A stretch of 64,000 bases of DNA, from contig CM073899.1 of NCBI GenBank assembly GCA_037176705.1, positions 7,068,001 to 7,132,000 of the forward strand. Direction: 5' to 3'. This document shows positions 1 to 12,505 of this stretch, one piece after another. Below the pieces are notes generated by a model. The model saw only the letters and a program-made list of their open reading frames with translations. It was not told the DNA's origin and made no database searches. How positions within the stretch are numbered: position 1 is the first letter of the stretch; the number at the start of each line of letters is the position of its first letter. This DNA is from Molossus alvarezi (Eukaryota; Chordata; Mammalia; Chiroptera; Molossidae). The position numbers and the translations under genes are program-made.

Positions 1-590
1 GCTTTTTTCCCCCTCCTTGCTTGCTGATAGTCTTTAGCTATTAATGAGCCTCAATTTGCAGCTCTCTGGCCTGGTCAGGTGGTGTCAAATTTATGAGTGA
101 GGGTCTGCTGCTTCTCCCTGGGGTCTGGAAAGGGGCTCTTTGAGTAACATGGTTTCTGTTCTATGAGGGAGTGATTCAGCACAAAACTCCCAGTGCCGTC
201 CCAGCTCTCCAAGCTCCCAAGTCTCTCCACACAGTTCCAGTCCAGTCCGCCCTCCCTCTGCTGGAGCCCAAGGTGAGTAGCTGTAGTTAATTTAGTGCTC
301 TGTCTCATCCCTCTGTGCTGTGGAGCCAGCCTGGGATTTTAACCCAGAGGGAGCTGCTCACAGCTAAAACAGCTGCTGTCCGTGGGCTGCCAGCCCACCC
401 TCTTGCACCTCCTCAGTTCCTAGTAGGCTCAATTTAGTGTCCTTTTTCTGTTTGTGGCTATATGGGTCCTCTCCGGCTGCTCTTCCGTTAGTCTTTCCCA
501 GCGATTTACCTTTATTTTAGTTGTAATTCCAGTTTGGTCCTGGGAGATGGTCTGTGTAGCTTCCATTCACTCCACTGCCATTTTGGAATC
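1..590 (-). mobile_element. L1 5' UTR, minus strand, continues out of the window
   Basis: Read on the minus strand, the segment starts near 590 with the same first bases as the full-length L1 at 50932 (gtggagtgaatggaagctac) and continues through the L1 5' UTR. The part near 40..60 (ttaatgagcctcaatttgca) is the complement of 51423..51442. The part at 225..265 matches 27595..27635 of another L1. ORF1 and ORF2 would lie left of base 1. This copy lacks the tandem promoter units seen at 27722..28060. Confidence 0.85.
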
Positions 591-599
591 TTGTCTATA

Positions 600-1536
600 C
601 ATTTTTAAATATTCTTTGGATTGGCTTTCTATTTCTCTATTCCTCTGCTGCCTTAAAATTCCTCCCTCTTCACTGTGGAAACCTGTCTCAGATTACTCTT
701 TACTGGATCAGTAGTCCTTTATATAACCCTGATCCTCACTTGCTTATTTACCTGTGTACCACTAGTCACTACACTTGAAGTCTGCTTAAACCTTTTCTAC
801 AACCATACACAATGGACAATTTCCTTCTATTCTTACTCCTGGCTTCAAAAGTTCCTTCAGGATTAGGGAAACAGACACCATACTAAACTCAGAACCAAAA
901 CCATGGAACTAAAATTAATTAATTAAGATGACCAAGGCTGTACCCTTAGGGACTGTCACCAAATTCTAGGTCTGTCATAAATACCCACAAGCTGTAAGCC
1001 CTACACAATATTTCTCTAGGCCAGAAAGCAGATGAAATAATGAAACCTGGTCCTCAGAGCTAGCATCTATTTCTAAAGCCAGCACATACGCTACCCTTTT
1101 CACTAAATCACACTAACTGCTTAAAAGGCCTCAGAGAAACCACCCTTTCCTGTATGGTGACCTTGGTCACTTGCAACTGGAAACACGGATTACGATCTCT
1201 CCCTGGACCCTTGTAATCCCTCTCCTCATCTTACTAGGAGTCCGACTATTGACCCTTCTTTGTTTAACCTACTTGTAAAATTTGTCGCCTCCACATTACA
1301 ACAGGCATACCTGCAAATGATGGTCTGCCTCGGTTTCCAATTGTTTCCCTGCAAACAACACTCGGCATCTTGATCAAAACGGCCAACGATTCTGAGAACC
1401 CACCTTCTGCCCTGACCAATAGCAAGAGAATGAGACCCAATCCCCAACTTTACCCCTTTTCAGCCAGAAGCAGCCAGATACTTGTCTATGTCCATGATAT
1501 CCCCATAAATTGGGTCTCATAACTCTTGAGGGGGAA
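600..1536 (+). mobile_element. Degraded class I endogenous retrovirus, env region
   Basis: A plus-strand remnant that resembles the env end of a gammaretrovirus-like provirus. At 812 an ATG opens a short hydrophobic leader-like stretch. At about 1190..1330 there is a frame encoding a hydrophobic transmembrane-type segment followed by a cytoplasmic-tail-like helix. Stops and frameshifts interrupt everything, and most of the surface and fusion regions are missing. A purine tract (gagggggaa, 1528..1536) sits directly before the putative 3' LTR. No functional product is possible. Family assignment is by general resemblance only. Confidence 0.5.
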
Positions 1537-2055
1537 TGTTAGAGTCGGTAGTTAGATATGAGCAGGGCAGAGAAAGGACAACCTGACAAAAAAAACCCCA
1601 CACACTTAAATAAACAAGGAAATGGGGAACAGAAAGCTAAAACAGCTCTCAAAGTTAGACAAAAACAGGGAGAAGAAATGCAAGAAAAGTGACTCCCAGG
1701 ACAGAAGCACAGACTCTTGCAAGAGGCCTGCAGGCACAGGGATTCTAAGACGCCACCAGTCAGGCAGCTCAGGAAAGTCTAGGGAGCCATCAGCTGAAGG
1801 GCGAGCGTGCAGGCACCCGGACCTCACCCCAGACCCCTCTGAGAGTCCCTGGGATGTACTTTCGCTGGAGTCAAGCTTTGCCTCTCCTGCAATTCCCATC
1901 TCCCATGTTGAAATCTTTCCTCCGGGGATGACAACGTGGTCTTGCTGAGCCCCGGCACCTCTGACAAGGGCACACACCCTGCAGACCAGCGGCTCTGAAT
2001 CTCTGATCTTTATCCCTGTGCTCCCTAGGGCCCTGGAAGACGGCTGCAAGTTCTA
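1537..2055 (+). mobile_element. Probable 3' LTR of the class I ERV
   Basis: The segment starts with TG (tgttagagtcggtagttag) immediately after a purine-rich tract, as retroviral LTRs do. A possible aataaa lies near 1609. The right end is not clear: a CA end and target duplication could not be picked out because no second LTR is in the window. Open frames on both strands here (1606..2049 minus, 1622..1948 plus) are probably chance. Confidence 0.4.
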
Positions 2056-2810
2056 GATAAATGTGAAAATCAGTCAATGTCCGGGCACTACCTCATGCCA
2101 AGGAGGCCCATCTGAAAGCTAAGAGCTTGTCATTGACACCGAAAGCCTAATGTTCCGTCCTGGAACCAGGGCCACCCTTCCCCCATTAAGCCAAACGCCA
2201 GCACCCTGAGCCCACGGGCACAGGCCTGGGAAGGGACAGAGCAAGCCCAGTGCAGGCCACTTGGGATTCCCAGGAGTTTATCAAGTCCGCACTCAAAGGG
2301 TAAAAATAGTTGGGGACAGACAGGACACCAAGACAGAAATGAGAATATTTACATGCCAGATACACACCATTCCAAGAAACTGAGTTCAAAAAGATCATGC
2401 AAAGGAACTGTTCCTTCCTCAAGGAGGCTGGGTTCTGAGGAGACGGCCTGGCAAAGCCGGCCCTGGGCTCCTGGAAGTTTTACGCCCCCTTTCTGTAGGT
2501 CCCTGTAAGTCCCTCTGAGGGAACAGATGGACAGAACCCAGAGACCAGGGCTTCAGGTGATTGAAACCTAAGGGGATGAGAGAGAGAGACAGAGAAATAG
2601 GAAAAAAGGCCTAGATACACAGGGAGAAAATAAAGAGTAAATGAATCACACACACACACACACACATTATATAACTTATAATATTATATAAATTTATATA
2701 AGATGTAATTCATATGTGTGTGTATATTAAATTAAAACTAAAGCCCATAATTTAACCCAATTGGAAATTTAAAATTTACTAAAAGCGTTTAGCAAAAAAT
2801 TATATAAATT
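2056..2810. other. Unclassified intronic sequence with a short CA run
   Basis: No gene seen. A (CA)n run lies at 2646..2667, followed by very AT-rich sequence up to the SINE target site. Confidence 0.5.
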
Positions 2811-2823
2811 AAATAAAGATTAC

Positions 2824-3047
2824 TGCCTGGATGGTGTGCTCAGTGGATTGAGCATCTTCCCGTGGACTAAGAGGTCCGGGTTTGATTCCTGATGAGGGCA
2901 CATGCCCGCCTTGTGAGCTCCATCCCCAGTAGGTTGCATGCAGAAGGCCCCCAATCAATGTTTCTCTGTCACATCAAGGTTTCTATCTCTCTCTCCCTTT
3001 CTCTCTCTAAAAAATCAATAAAAATGTATTTTTTTAAATAAATAAGA
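2824..3047 (+). mobile_element. VES-type tRNA-derived SINE
   Basis: A tRNA-like head (ggtccgggtttgattcctg) is followed by the VES body, a CT-rich stretch and an aaaatcaataaaaat tail. Target-site duplication of 13 bp with one mismatch: 2811..2823 and 3048..3060. The body contains ccagtaggttgcatg, one base off a CTCF core. Confidence 0.9.
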
Positions 3048-3060
3048 AAATAAAAATTAC

Positions 3061-4798
3061 TTAGGTTGACTTTAGTGTCTGTACAAAATAGATTTTAAAT
3101 TAACTTAAGCATTTGCTAAAATTCACCAATTGTCAAATCTTCTTTCACTTAATACTCGGGCTCAAATTATACCACTAAATATAAATATTATTTTTTATAA
3201 TCTTAGGAAAGTAATTAAATATAAAAAAGAGGCAAAATATATATGCCTCACTTTAACTATAAGCGTGCCTAATTTTCTTGTAGTAATAAAACCAGCTGCA
3301 TTAAAATATTCCATAGTGGGCATAAACTGTCATACACACTGAATAATAAATTAAATCCTTGGCACTTACAAATTGGTTTGTTAAAATGAGACCACATGGA
3401 ACCCAAATTAAAATAGTAATATGGCCCCATGTATGTTAAAACAGAACCTTCAAGGATTAAAACCTATTACATAATACCAAATTAATAAGAGAGTAGTTAT
3501 TCTTAATGTTTATCCATTTAAAAATGCAATTTTACCTGTTCTAAATCCCGGAAAAACAATAAATGGCTCTTCATGGTGCAATTTCACCTGCCCTGACTTT
3601 CTTTCTGATAGTGGAGCTTTATTCATTTATGCAAGCTGGAAATGTTCTTTTCCTTTTCTTTTTTAAAATTTATATTTATTATTAAAGCCCAATAATAAAG
3701 CATTATATATTTTTACTAAAATACTACATTTTAAAGTGGATAATTTTAAAACATCACGAATTTTGCCAATGGATAATTTTAGTTCAATATTTTCATTATT
3801 CCAACGGAAGCAAAAATGTTATACATAACACAAATAGACTAATTTTCTAAATTAAATGAGTGTGTTTTCCATTCACAATGTAATATCTGAACTGACCAGT
3901 GCCATCTATGAGGAGGTTTGACAAAAAAAGAAAATTATTTTATATTTCTTATGACACACAAACTAACCAGAACTGTATAGTATTGCCTGTGCCAACCTAT
4001 CACTATAACATTAATTCTGTTGTCCCATCCATTAAGGCCCCCACACCCAATACCCAACAGTATTAAAATTACTGACAACATCCATCATCGACTGGGAAAC
4101 AGTTTGGTACTGCGGAATTCCTAGTATGTTTCGGTTAGTGCCTGTTTCAATGGCCCCTCAGCAGCAGTGTATCTTTACTTTGGGGGACACTATACAAATG
4201 TGTAGGTGTGATACATTCTGGAATATTTGGGTTATAAAGGGTAGGTACTTAACTTTGGCCCTTCCTCTGACAACCTCCAGACCATGTAAATTACTATTCC
4301 AGTGTCAATGGAACAAATAATGTAGACTACTGAAAAGGCAGACAGACACACCCACTTAGTAAATAGAAACTCATATTCATAGATAAGAACAAAATCAACA
4401 CCATATCCCATTATAGTGAAGTCAGACAGCCCTTCCTTAGCAATGACACATACTGGAGTAAAATCAACATCAGACATCAAAAATCTGTAAAATACACAAA
4501 CGGGTTGTTGGTCTCATTACTATTGCTCTGAGAGCCTCTACTGGTTTGTAATCAGGAGGCCCAAACCCTTCCACTAAGACATGTTAACAGGAGACATGGC
4601 AAGTACCGGGGCCCACATACCACTGAGTTTGGTTAACACAAGCCCAACAACCAGAACTTGTTGGCAAGCCCTTTTCCAGCTAATCAACAGCTGGAGCTCT
4701 GCCTACAGGTTGAAGCTGGACCTGCAACCTGATTCACTGATATTTTAATTGGCAAACCATCTACCTTTCCATTAACAACTAAATAGGGGCATTTGCTT

Positions 4799-4800
<2 letters not shown>
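3061..4800. other. Unclassified AT-rich intronic sequence
   Basis: No exon, RNA gene or confidently named repeat. The stretch 4010..4790 is less AT-rich and might be an old retroelement fragment, but I could not match it to a family on either strand. Confidence 0.4.

Positions 4801-4850
<50 letters not shown>
4801..4850. repeat. (AC)n microsatellite
   Basis: About 25 uninterrupted AC units, directly upstream of the next SINE. Confidence 0.97.
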
Positions 4851-4853
<3 letters not shown>

Positions 4854-4863
4854 ACAAACAAAC

Positions 4864-4966
4864 AGCTCTGAGCAGTTTGGCTCAGAAGTTAGATCACTGG
4901 CCTGCAGTCCCAGGGTTGCAGGTTGGATCCCTGTCCCAGTCTACTAATCAATGTGTCTCTCCCACA

Positions 4967-5018
<52 letters not shown>

Positions 5019-5097
5019 TTCCTCCCTCCATCCCACTCTTTCTAAAAATCAATGGAAAATGTCCTTGGGTAAGGATGAACAAAAACAACAACAAAAC
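4864..5097 (+). mobile_element. VES SINE with internal (TC)n expansion
   Basis: A diverged tRNA-like head (gcagtttggctcagaagtta) leads to the VES body. The CT-rich region has grown into a pure (TC)n run at 4969..5014. The 3' tail is aaaatcaatggaaaatgtcc followed by gggtaaggatgaac, the degenerate form of the tcctcgggtgaggat end. Confidence 0.85.
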
Positions 5098-6209
5098 CCA
5101 CATTAGGGGCACAGGAGCCAAACACCAACACTCGAACAGCAAAATTTTCTCCTGAGATTATCTGCCTTCTGAAAGGAATCTTCAATTTATCTGCCAAAGA
5201 CTTATACACCTAGCTGCTGCATTCTGGGAAAAAAAATAGTGGTGAGGTAGTATCTCACCATTAATCCCACTGTCTTGAATCTCTTCATTGTCAGTGCAAT
5301 TCCTCATCACACTTCACCTGGGCCACATTCCCTAGCCCCCCTGGGGGCAGGGTGGGGGGGCAGCTGAGCACCTCACATAACTTCAGTTTCCCTGTCGTGA
5401 GCCACTCCCTGCATCCAGTGCTTCAGAAAAACTTGGGGCTTCGATTTCTTGAGCTTTTGGCGTTTGAAGTTAGGGGTTTGATCACCTCACATCGCCTGCA
5501 TTAGCTCTCACCCTATTTCTGGAATCCAGATTTTAGCTTCCTCTAACCAGATAAACCAGTTTTCTCTTCCTACCAGATTTAGGTCAATTCCCAGTAGATT
5601 TTGTTTTTTTATTTGTTTTTTATTTTTGTATTCTTTTTTGCATTTTTCACCTGCTTTATGTCTCTTTTAGAAGTTATTTAGAAATGTGTTCAAAGTAAAT
5701 TTTTCATATACTGAACCTTAACTGATTTCCATGAAGGTCACCCTTTCTTCATATTCAAATTAGAAATATTTTCTATGTGTATACAATTACCCTATCTTTC
5801 TGTGAGGTAAGATTTTTTTCTTTCTTTCTAGGAGCTCCCTGAATAAAGAATTTTGAACATGCTTTTTCAAGAACAAAGCAAAAAGGAGAAAGAAGTGGAT
5901 TTCAGTTTAAAAGTAAATGCTTTATGGGAATATTAAAAGCCAAAAAAGAGCAGTTAATAAACTTTTGGAGACAGAATGAACATAATTTAAATACAGAATT
6001 TAAAACCAGGAGAAATAGAGATTGCTTGTTTTTGAAATGCTGAGTATTTCAAATAGCTGGTGAGAGGCTACTATATATTAGGTACTATTTTATCTGCTGT
6101 GTCTACAACAGAGAACAAAACATAAAAAATCCCTGCCTGTTAGTTGTTCACATTCTAATTGGGAGGAAGAATAATGGTGATAAATGTTCTGCAGAAAAAT
6201 AACTAACAC
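5098..6209. other. Unclassified intronic sequence
   Basis: No gene or clear repeat family. A C/G-rich patch (cccccctgggggcagggtgg) lies near 5337..5357. Confidence 0.4.
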
Positions 6210-6322
6210 GCCCTGGCTGGTTTGGCTCAGCGGTTGGAGCATTGGCCTGCGGACCAGAGAGTCCCGGGTTCGGTTTCTGCTAGGGGCACATACCAAAAAA
6301 ATAAAAATAAAAATAAAAAAAC
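6210..6322 (+). mobile_element. Truncated VES SINE (tRNA head only)
   Basis: Only the tRNA-related first ~80 bp is present (ccctggctggtttggctcag with a ggttcggtttc B-box-like core), followed directly by an (aaaat)n tail. The VES body is missing. Confidence 0.85.
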
Positions 6323-6559
6323 TCTAGAGAGATAGAACTTGATATCAATAAAACAAATAAAAAAATCTTGAGATGCTGACATTTGAGCACAAAAAGATTT
6401 TGATAAGAAAATATTTAGTGATAAAGTTACTTGGATGAAGGGTGATATAGGCATGAGGGACCATCAAGCATAAAAGCCCTATGGTAGCAGGTACCTGGTA
6501 TATTCAGGAAATAGTAGATATAATAAGGATAATCATATTATCTGAGAACAAGGGACATT

Positions 6560-8253
6560 TTATTTCTTTCTGATCTATATGCTTTTGTTTATTTGTTTGT
6601 TTATCTTCGCCTTATTGCACTGGATAAAACCTCTGGTATTCATGTAGACTAGCCAGGGTCTGAACAAATATCTTTGCCTTGTTACAAACTTAGGGGAAAA
6701 GCATTCAATCTTCCCATGTTAAATATGATATGAGTTGTACTTTTTGCAGGTGTTTTCTTAAAAATTGCAAAATTCCTGCTCTATTCCTACTATTGTAAAA
6801 ATTTTTAGTATGAATCAAGTTCTTTGACTGTTTTTTGTTTATTGAACCAGACTGCATCCGTGTAATAAACTAGGACATGGTGTATAATGCCTTTTATATA
6901 TTGCTGAAATCTATTCATTAATATTGTGTTAAAAATTTTTGAGTCTATATTCATAAAGCATATTGGCCTACAGTTTCCACTTTGGCACAGTCTTTGTCTA
7001 GTTTTTGTATTAGAATAATAAAGGCTTTAAAAAATAAATATGGTGGTCCCTCTGCTTTTATATCTTCTGGAAGATATATTATAGATTATTAGAAATTCTT
7101 CTTTGATAGAATTCTCCAGCAAAACCACCTAAACCTTGAAATTCTTTTTTAGGAGTGTTTTTATCACAAATTCCATATTCTTAATAGTTGCAGAGGGGAC
7201 CATATTATCTGTTTTACATTTTGTGAGCTATAATAACTTGTGTTATTTGAAAAATTGGCCAATTCCATCTAATTAATTAAACTTATGTGTGTAGATTTGT
7301 TCATCAAATTCCCTTTTCTATTTTTGTTATCTGTAGGATCTGTAGTAATATCCCTTGTTTAATTCTGAATATCAGCATTTTGTATCTTCAGTCTTTTTCC
7401 TTTGTCATTCTTACTGGGGGCTTGTCAATTTTATTGATGTTTTCAAAGAAAATGGTTTTGGTTACATTAATTTCCTGTATTGATTTTCTATTTTAATTTC
7501 ATTTATATCTGCTCTTATATTTACCATTTCCTTCATTCTAATAGTTTGTATTTATATTTATATTAATTTGAGATTATTTTTCTTTTCTAAAGTATGCATC
7601 TAATATTATTTGCCTCTCAATACTACTTTAGCTGAATCCTACACATATAGAAATACTGTCTTTTCATTTTCATTCATTTCAATGTTTTTTTTGTTTCTTA
7701 CATTTTTCTTGAGGCATCTTATTTGGCTCATATAGTATTTAGAAATGTGCTGATTAGTTCCAAAATGTTTGGAGATTTTTCTCTTATCTTTCTGTTTTTG
7801 ATTTCCAGTTTTATTCAATTTTAGTCAAAGAACACACTCTGCATTTCAATTTTTTACATTTTTTGATAATTTTTTATGCCCATGATATGTTCTGTTTTAA
7901 TAAATGCTCTCTGTTCATGCTTTAAAAGCATATGTAATCTGTGATATGTTTTAAAAATATTCATGAGGTCAGGTTGATTGGTGTGTTGTTGAGTACTTCC
8001 ATATTACTCACATTTTGGTCCAGTTATTTTATCAGTGTTTGAGAGAGGACATGGAAGTCTACAGTTCTGATTGTGGATTTCTCTGGTCATCCGTTCATGT
8101 ATCATGCAGCTCTGCTGTCTGTTTCCCACACAGTGGAGACTGCTCATATTCTTGGTGGGTTGATCTTTTAATCATTACGGAATGCATCTCCCTGTCCTGG
8201 TAATCTTCTTTGCTCTAAAGTGTACTGTAGAGCCAATAAATCTGCATTGACAG

Positions 8254-8290
<37 letters not shown>

Positions 8291-9010
8291 ATCTATTTAT
8301 TTATTTTCAGCTATTGAAAAATTCTGTTCCCCTTTCTTCTGGTTTTCATTGTTTCTGGGGAAAAATCGACCTTCACTTGAATTGTTTTCCCCCTATTACT
8401 AAAGTATTAATTTTTCTCATTCTTTTATTTATTTATTTTTGTCTTTAGTTTTCAAGATTTGACTACAGTGTGTCAAGACACATGGATTCTTTGGATTTAT
8501 CCTTTTGAGATTTGTCCCACTTCTTGGATATATAGTTTATGTCATCAGCAAAATTTGGGGAGGTTTTAGCCATTGTTTATTCAAATCCTCTTCGACCTCT
8601 GTCCTCCTTTTCTTCTCCTGGGACTCTAATGAAAAAAAGTTAGATATTTTGTTATAGTTCCATCGGTCTCAGTCTCTCTTTCTCTTTCTCTTTTAGTCCA
8701 ATTTCTCTCTTTTGTTCAGAAAGTTTAATTTTATGGTTCTCATTCCGGTTAATTAATTTATTCCTCTGTCATTTCCATTATGCTGTTGAGCCCACCCATT
8801 GAGTTTTTATTTCAGTTATATTTTCAGTTCTACAATTTTCATTTGCTTTTAGTTGAGACTTTTTATTTACTCATTTGTTTCAATCTTGTTTGTAACACAC
8901 ATGAAGCGATTTTATAACTGTTACTTTAAAATCCTTGTCAAATAATTGTAACATCTGTGTCATTTCAGGTTTGGAATGTGTTGATTTTCTTTTCTATTTC
9001 AAGGTGAGAA
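6560..9010 (-). mobile_element. Old L1, minus strand: ORF2 5' half and ORF1
   Basis: T-rich sequence whose complement follows L1 order. The RT region lies near 6900..7150 (atattggcctacagtttcc matches the L1 at 24327). The endonuclease and inter-ORF region follow, then ORF1 near 8460..8650 (matching 26540..26710). The copy is heavily diverged with no open frame. It contains a TATC microsatellite. Confidence 0.8.
8252..8290. repeat. (TATC)n microsatellite
   Basis: Nine to ten tetranucleotide units inside the old L1. Confidence 0.95.
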
Positions 9011-9092
9011 TTTTTTTGTTACTGCTGAACATAGATGGGAATTACAGCTGCCCACCAGGCCTCCACTGACAAGACCCTGGCTGGAGTGGCCA

Positions 9093-9110
9093 GAGCACCC
9101 CCTAGTGCTT
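9093..9110 (-). promoter_or_regulatory. Candidate CTCF-binding motif
   Basis: The minus strand reads aagcactagggggtgctc, close to the CTCF core (CACCAGGGGGCGCT) with two differences. This is a motif match by eye only; occupancy is unknown. Confidence 0.35.
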
Positions 9111-9979
9111 GCCAAGACCTCACCCAGGACCAGGTGAAGGTGGTCTCATGGCTAACCAGCTAATGTGAAAGTTCTGACTTTCCCCTAAGAACCCACCTGC
9201 GCATACTCTAGGATGTAGAAGAGGAAAACATTTTTAAGCATGAAATTTTTCAATCTATAGTATAAAACAAGAGATGAAGTCAATTTCAAGGGAGAAAAAA
9301 ATAAATACATCATTAACAATCCTGATGAACGTGATCAAACATTTCACTATTATGTAACTCATATAGGGTAGCATTTATGTAAATTAAATGAATGTTATTT
9401 TCACATTGTTATCTATTTACTACACCTAATTTACATATTTTATTTCCAGAAAAATGAAATTGTCCCTTCAATTTATATTCAATATCATTAAAGTATTACA
9501 TATTTAATTAAAATAAATTTCTACAGGAGCAATATAACCTTCATAAAACTATAATCTTTAAGATAATCATAGAATCTTTTTACTAAGGTCCTATTAAGAA
9601 TACTTTGGTTTGAAGCACTAACAATGAAACTCTTTTGTACTTAAAAAGCATTCACTCACAGAACATTTCTTTTGAGATGAGATTATTTATTTTCTCATTT
9701 TATACAGAAAGACAACTTTTCCAGCTCAAATTGCTCATCCAGAATACTCATTCAAAGTTTTACACAAAGTGAATTAGAAAAAGGAACAAATATCCAGATT
9801 TTTAGTTTATTCATTATTTTAGGAAAGAATTACAACCTCAAGTAAGGTTATGAAACTAAGACAAGCATATAGAAATAGTAAAAAATCAGAAAGTGAGAAG
9901 AAGGGAGCAATCTTTATTATTCGCTTCTAGGTGCCACCTCGGCACTGCAATCTCCAACGCTGTCAAGTGAATTATGTAA

Positions 9980-10120
9980 ATTAGGTATCTTATCCTTTTC
10001 ACTCATGAGAACCAATATTCAGAGATGGAAATTAACTCCCTTCGGGTCACAAAGTTCACAACTGGTGAGGTTGAGGTTACAAGTCAAGGCTGTCTGATTT
10101 TAAAACCAATCAATTTTCTA
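9980..10120 (-). repeat. Possible ancient MIR/L2-like fragment
   Basis: The order of short matches (ctcatgagaaccaatattcag, cgggtcacaaagttcacaac, aaggctgtctgatttt) resembles the usual MIR/L2 sequence 'gaaactgaggc..ggtcacacagc..gtctgactcc'. Divergence is high. Confidence 0.35.
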
Positions 10121-10749
10121 GCATTAAAAGAAACAACACACACAAAACTGAACTTGAGTCTAAACACTCTAGAGTCAAATATGCTGAAAACCCTTTCCGG
10201 GGCAGCACACCATAAAATAATGAATAAAACTAAACAAAATAAACAAATGAACAAAAAACAATGTCAGGGAAATAACAAAGAAGAAAAAAGCCTCAGTTCT
10301 CAAAAATGATGCTGAAACGGTAAGAAGGTAAGAAGGCTGCACCCGGACTTCGGCCCTGCTGGAGTCCACGGGGAGCCCACGGCTGGAAGGACAGCGGCAA
10401 GGTGAGAAGTGGCCTGTAGTACAGTGTAAGTATGAAAAATCATTCCAACCACCAAAAGAGTAATGGTAGAAAACATGCTCATTTTGAACTTGGCTCGGAA
10501 TGAAAGAATTAAAAACCAATTATTCTGAGAATTTGTAAACATGAAGTGGTCCACAGGTGGGTTTTAAATGAGATTTTTCTACCTATGTAGCCTCAAAAGC
10601 CCAATTGAGAATTAAGTTTAAAGTATATCGGGATTGCCAGCATCCTTAAGCATCTGGCAAAAACAAATTCTGCCTTTGTAACACATTATAGTGCCATTCT
10701 CCAAAAAGTTTCTACAGAGAATCAAATAACTTGAGCTCATGGTGAAAAA

Positions 10750-11386
10750 TCACAGGAGGAAATAGAACACAGTAAGTGAGTCAGCAAACAAACAAACAAG
10801 GGACAAATAACACACTGAGATCTACAAAGACGGCAGATACTAGAATTCCAGATCCAATTGTAAAAATAGGATTAAAGTGATTTCTAGAACAGAAAATGTC
10901 CAATGTGTGACAGTAATATAAAATATTATGAGGCAAATAAATGGGACAGAATAGAACTCTTAGAAGCAAAAAATGTAATCACCAGAACCAGAATTTCAAT
11001 AAATAATTTAAACAAAAGACTGGATTTAACCAGAGTTAGTGAACTGAAAGGAAATACTTTAGTACTTCTTAGAGAAAGAGACAGGTGTAATATATGAGAA
11101 AAAGTAGAGAATAAAGAATCAAAGGAGCTGATTCACATCCATAAAAAATATCACTAAAGGGAAGAATAGGGGGAATGGAAATAAGCAACATTAAAAAGGT
11201 TAATAACTGACCATTCTTTTGAATTGAAGAAATGCATAAATTCTCATATTTAAGAAGTCTTATGCCTCCCAAGCAAAGCAAACCGCATGAATCTTTAGAT
11301 AGATGCATCAGAGTGGACCACAAGCAGAGATTCTGAAATCACCAAAGGAATCAGAAAGAAGGGACAGATTTTCTATTCCCTCTCCC

Positions 11387-11389
<3 letters not shown>
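10750..11389 (+). mobile_element. Old L1 ORF1-region fragment, plus strand
   Basis: The sequence follows old-L1 ORF1 order: a 'ttctagaacagaaaatg' stretch near 10880, a coiled-coil-like A-rich stretch, then near 11215..11330 a segment resembling 'gaattgatgaaagacatgaatcctcagattcaagaag'. There is no intact frame. Confidence 0.55.

Positions 11390-11417
<28 letters not shown>
11390..11417. repeat. Poly(A) tract, 28 nt
   Basis: Uninterrupted A run next to the following minus-strand SINE. Confidence 0.95.
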
Positions 11418-11422
<5 letters not shown>

Positions 11423-11449
11423 AAAAAAATATTTAAAAAAAGCTTTAAA

Positions 11450-11603
11450 CAACCATGAGAGAGAACATCGGTTGGCCACCTCCTGTAAGCCCCCCACTAG
11501 GGGTCGGGCCCACAACCTGGACATGTACCCTGACCAAGAATTGAACTGGCAACCTCTTGGTCCATGGGTCGATGCTCAACCACTGAGCCACACCAGCCAG
11601 ACA
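11450..11603 (-). mobile_element. VES-type SINE, minus strand
   Basis: The complement shows the tRNA-like head (tggctcagtggttgagcatc) and the short VES body; the 3' CT-rich part is reduced. A-rich sequence lies on both sides. Confidence 0.88.
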
Positions 11604-12362
11604 GGAAAAAAAAAATTTTAATAATAATAATTTGATAGATGGCAGACTTTCCAAAACTCCACATTCAACCTGGGAGCTGGGGGGTGAATAATAGGGAATA
11701 TAATAAAATAAAGCTATTGTCAACCTTCTTGCAAAATGAAGGCAAAAAAACACCAAATAAACAATTTTACATCTATAGCTATATCTATCTGTCTATCTAG
11801 CTAGCTTTCTATCTACCAACCTACCTATCTATCTACGTTCATAGTAAGATAAATATAGCTTAGGAATAAATTTAGTATTATTTATATGTAGTACACAGAG
11901 AATATTAAGAGGATTATAAACATGAAATTCATATCAGTTTTTTCTCTGTGAGAGGGAGACAAGGTATCAGTGAGGGAAAACTGAGGGTCTCAGCGTTATG
12001 AGGAACATTCTTAAGCTGCTGATGAATTTGGGTGACTATATCTTTCTTGTTTAAATTCAAATTACATTTATTTCTGTAAATATGATGTAGATTTTTATCA
12101 GTATGTTACCTGTAAAATTATACATGATAAAAATATAGTTAATAAACCAATGTAACTAAGCATCATTGTTGTAATAAACTAATTGCTATTTCTGTATTGT
12201 TAGAAGTCCATGACAAAATTTTAACTGATGTGTGATGAAAGTAGAAAAAAATTTTAAATGTTCTAAGATTTTTAATTTTTTCTTATTTTTGTAAAATTAA
12301 AAGTCTGTCTTACATTGCTAGTTTCACTTTGGAAATATTAAACTATAGTTTTGTAGTTTAAA
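11604..12362. other. Unclassified AT-rich intronic sequence
   Basis: Contains a degenerate (CTAT)n stretch at 11772..11838. Nothing else is recognised. Confidence 0.45.
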
Positions 12363-12505
12363 ATCAATATGTCTCTCTCACATCGATGTTTCTCTTTCTC
12401 TCTCTCTCCCTGCCTTCTTCCCTCCCTTCCACTCTCTCTAAAGAAAAAACAAAATCAATGGAAACAAATATACTCAGGTGAGGATTAACAACAACAACAA
12501 AAAAT
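12363..12505 (+). mobile_element. 5'-truncated VES SINE
   Basis: Only the 3' half is present: catcgatgtttctctttctc, CT-rich, aaaatcaatggaaacaaat, then caggtgaggattaacaacaa. The tRNA head is absent. Confidence 0.88.

Larger units (their letters stand above)
9011..10749. other. Unclassified intronic sequence
   Basis: No exon recognised. 9040..9240 is GC-richer, possibly LTR-like, and contains a CTCF-like motif. A weak MIR/L2-like stretch is listed separately. Confidence 0.4.

Noticed and set aside
1606..2049. 147-codon minus and 108-codon plus frames
   Set aside because: They overlap in the putative LTR; opposite-strand openness reflects composition.
4560..4720. Possible retroviral fragment on the minus strand
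   Set aside because: A short cysteine/tryptophan-containing translation was suggestive, but frames are broken and no ordered match to a retroviral protein could be made.
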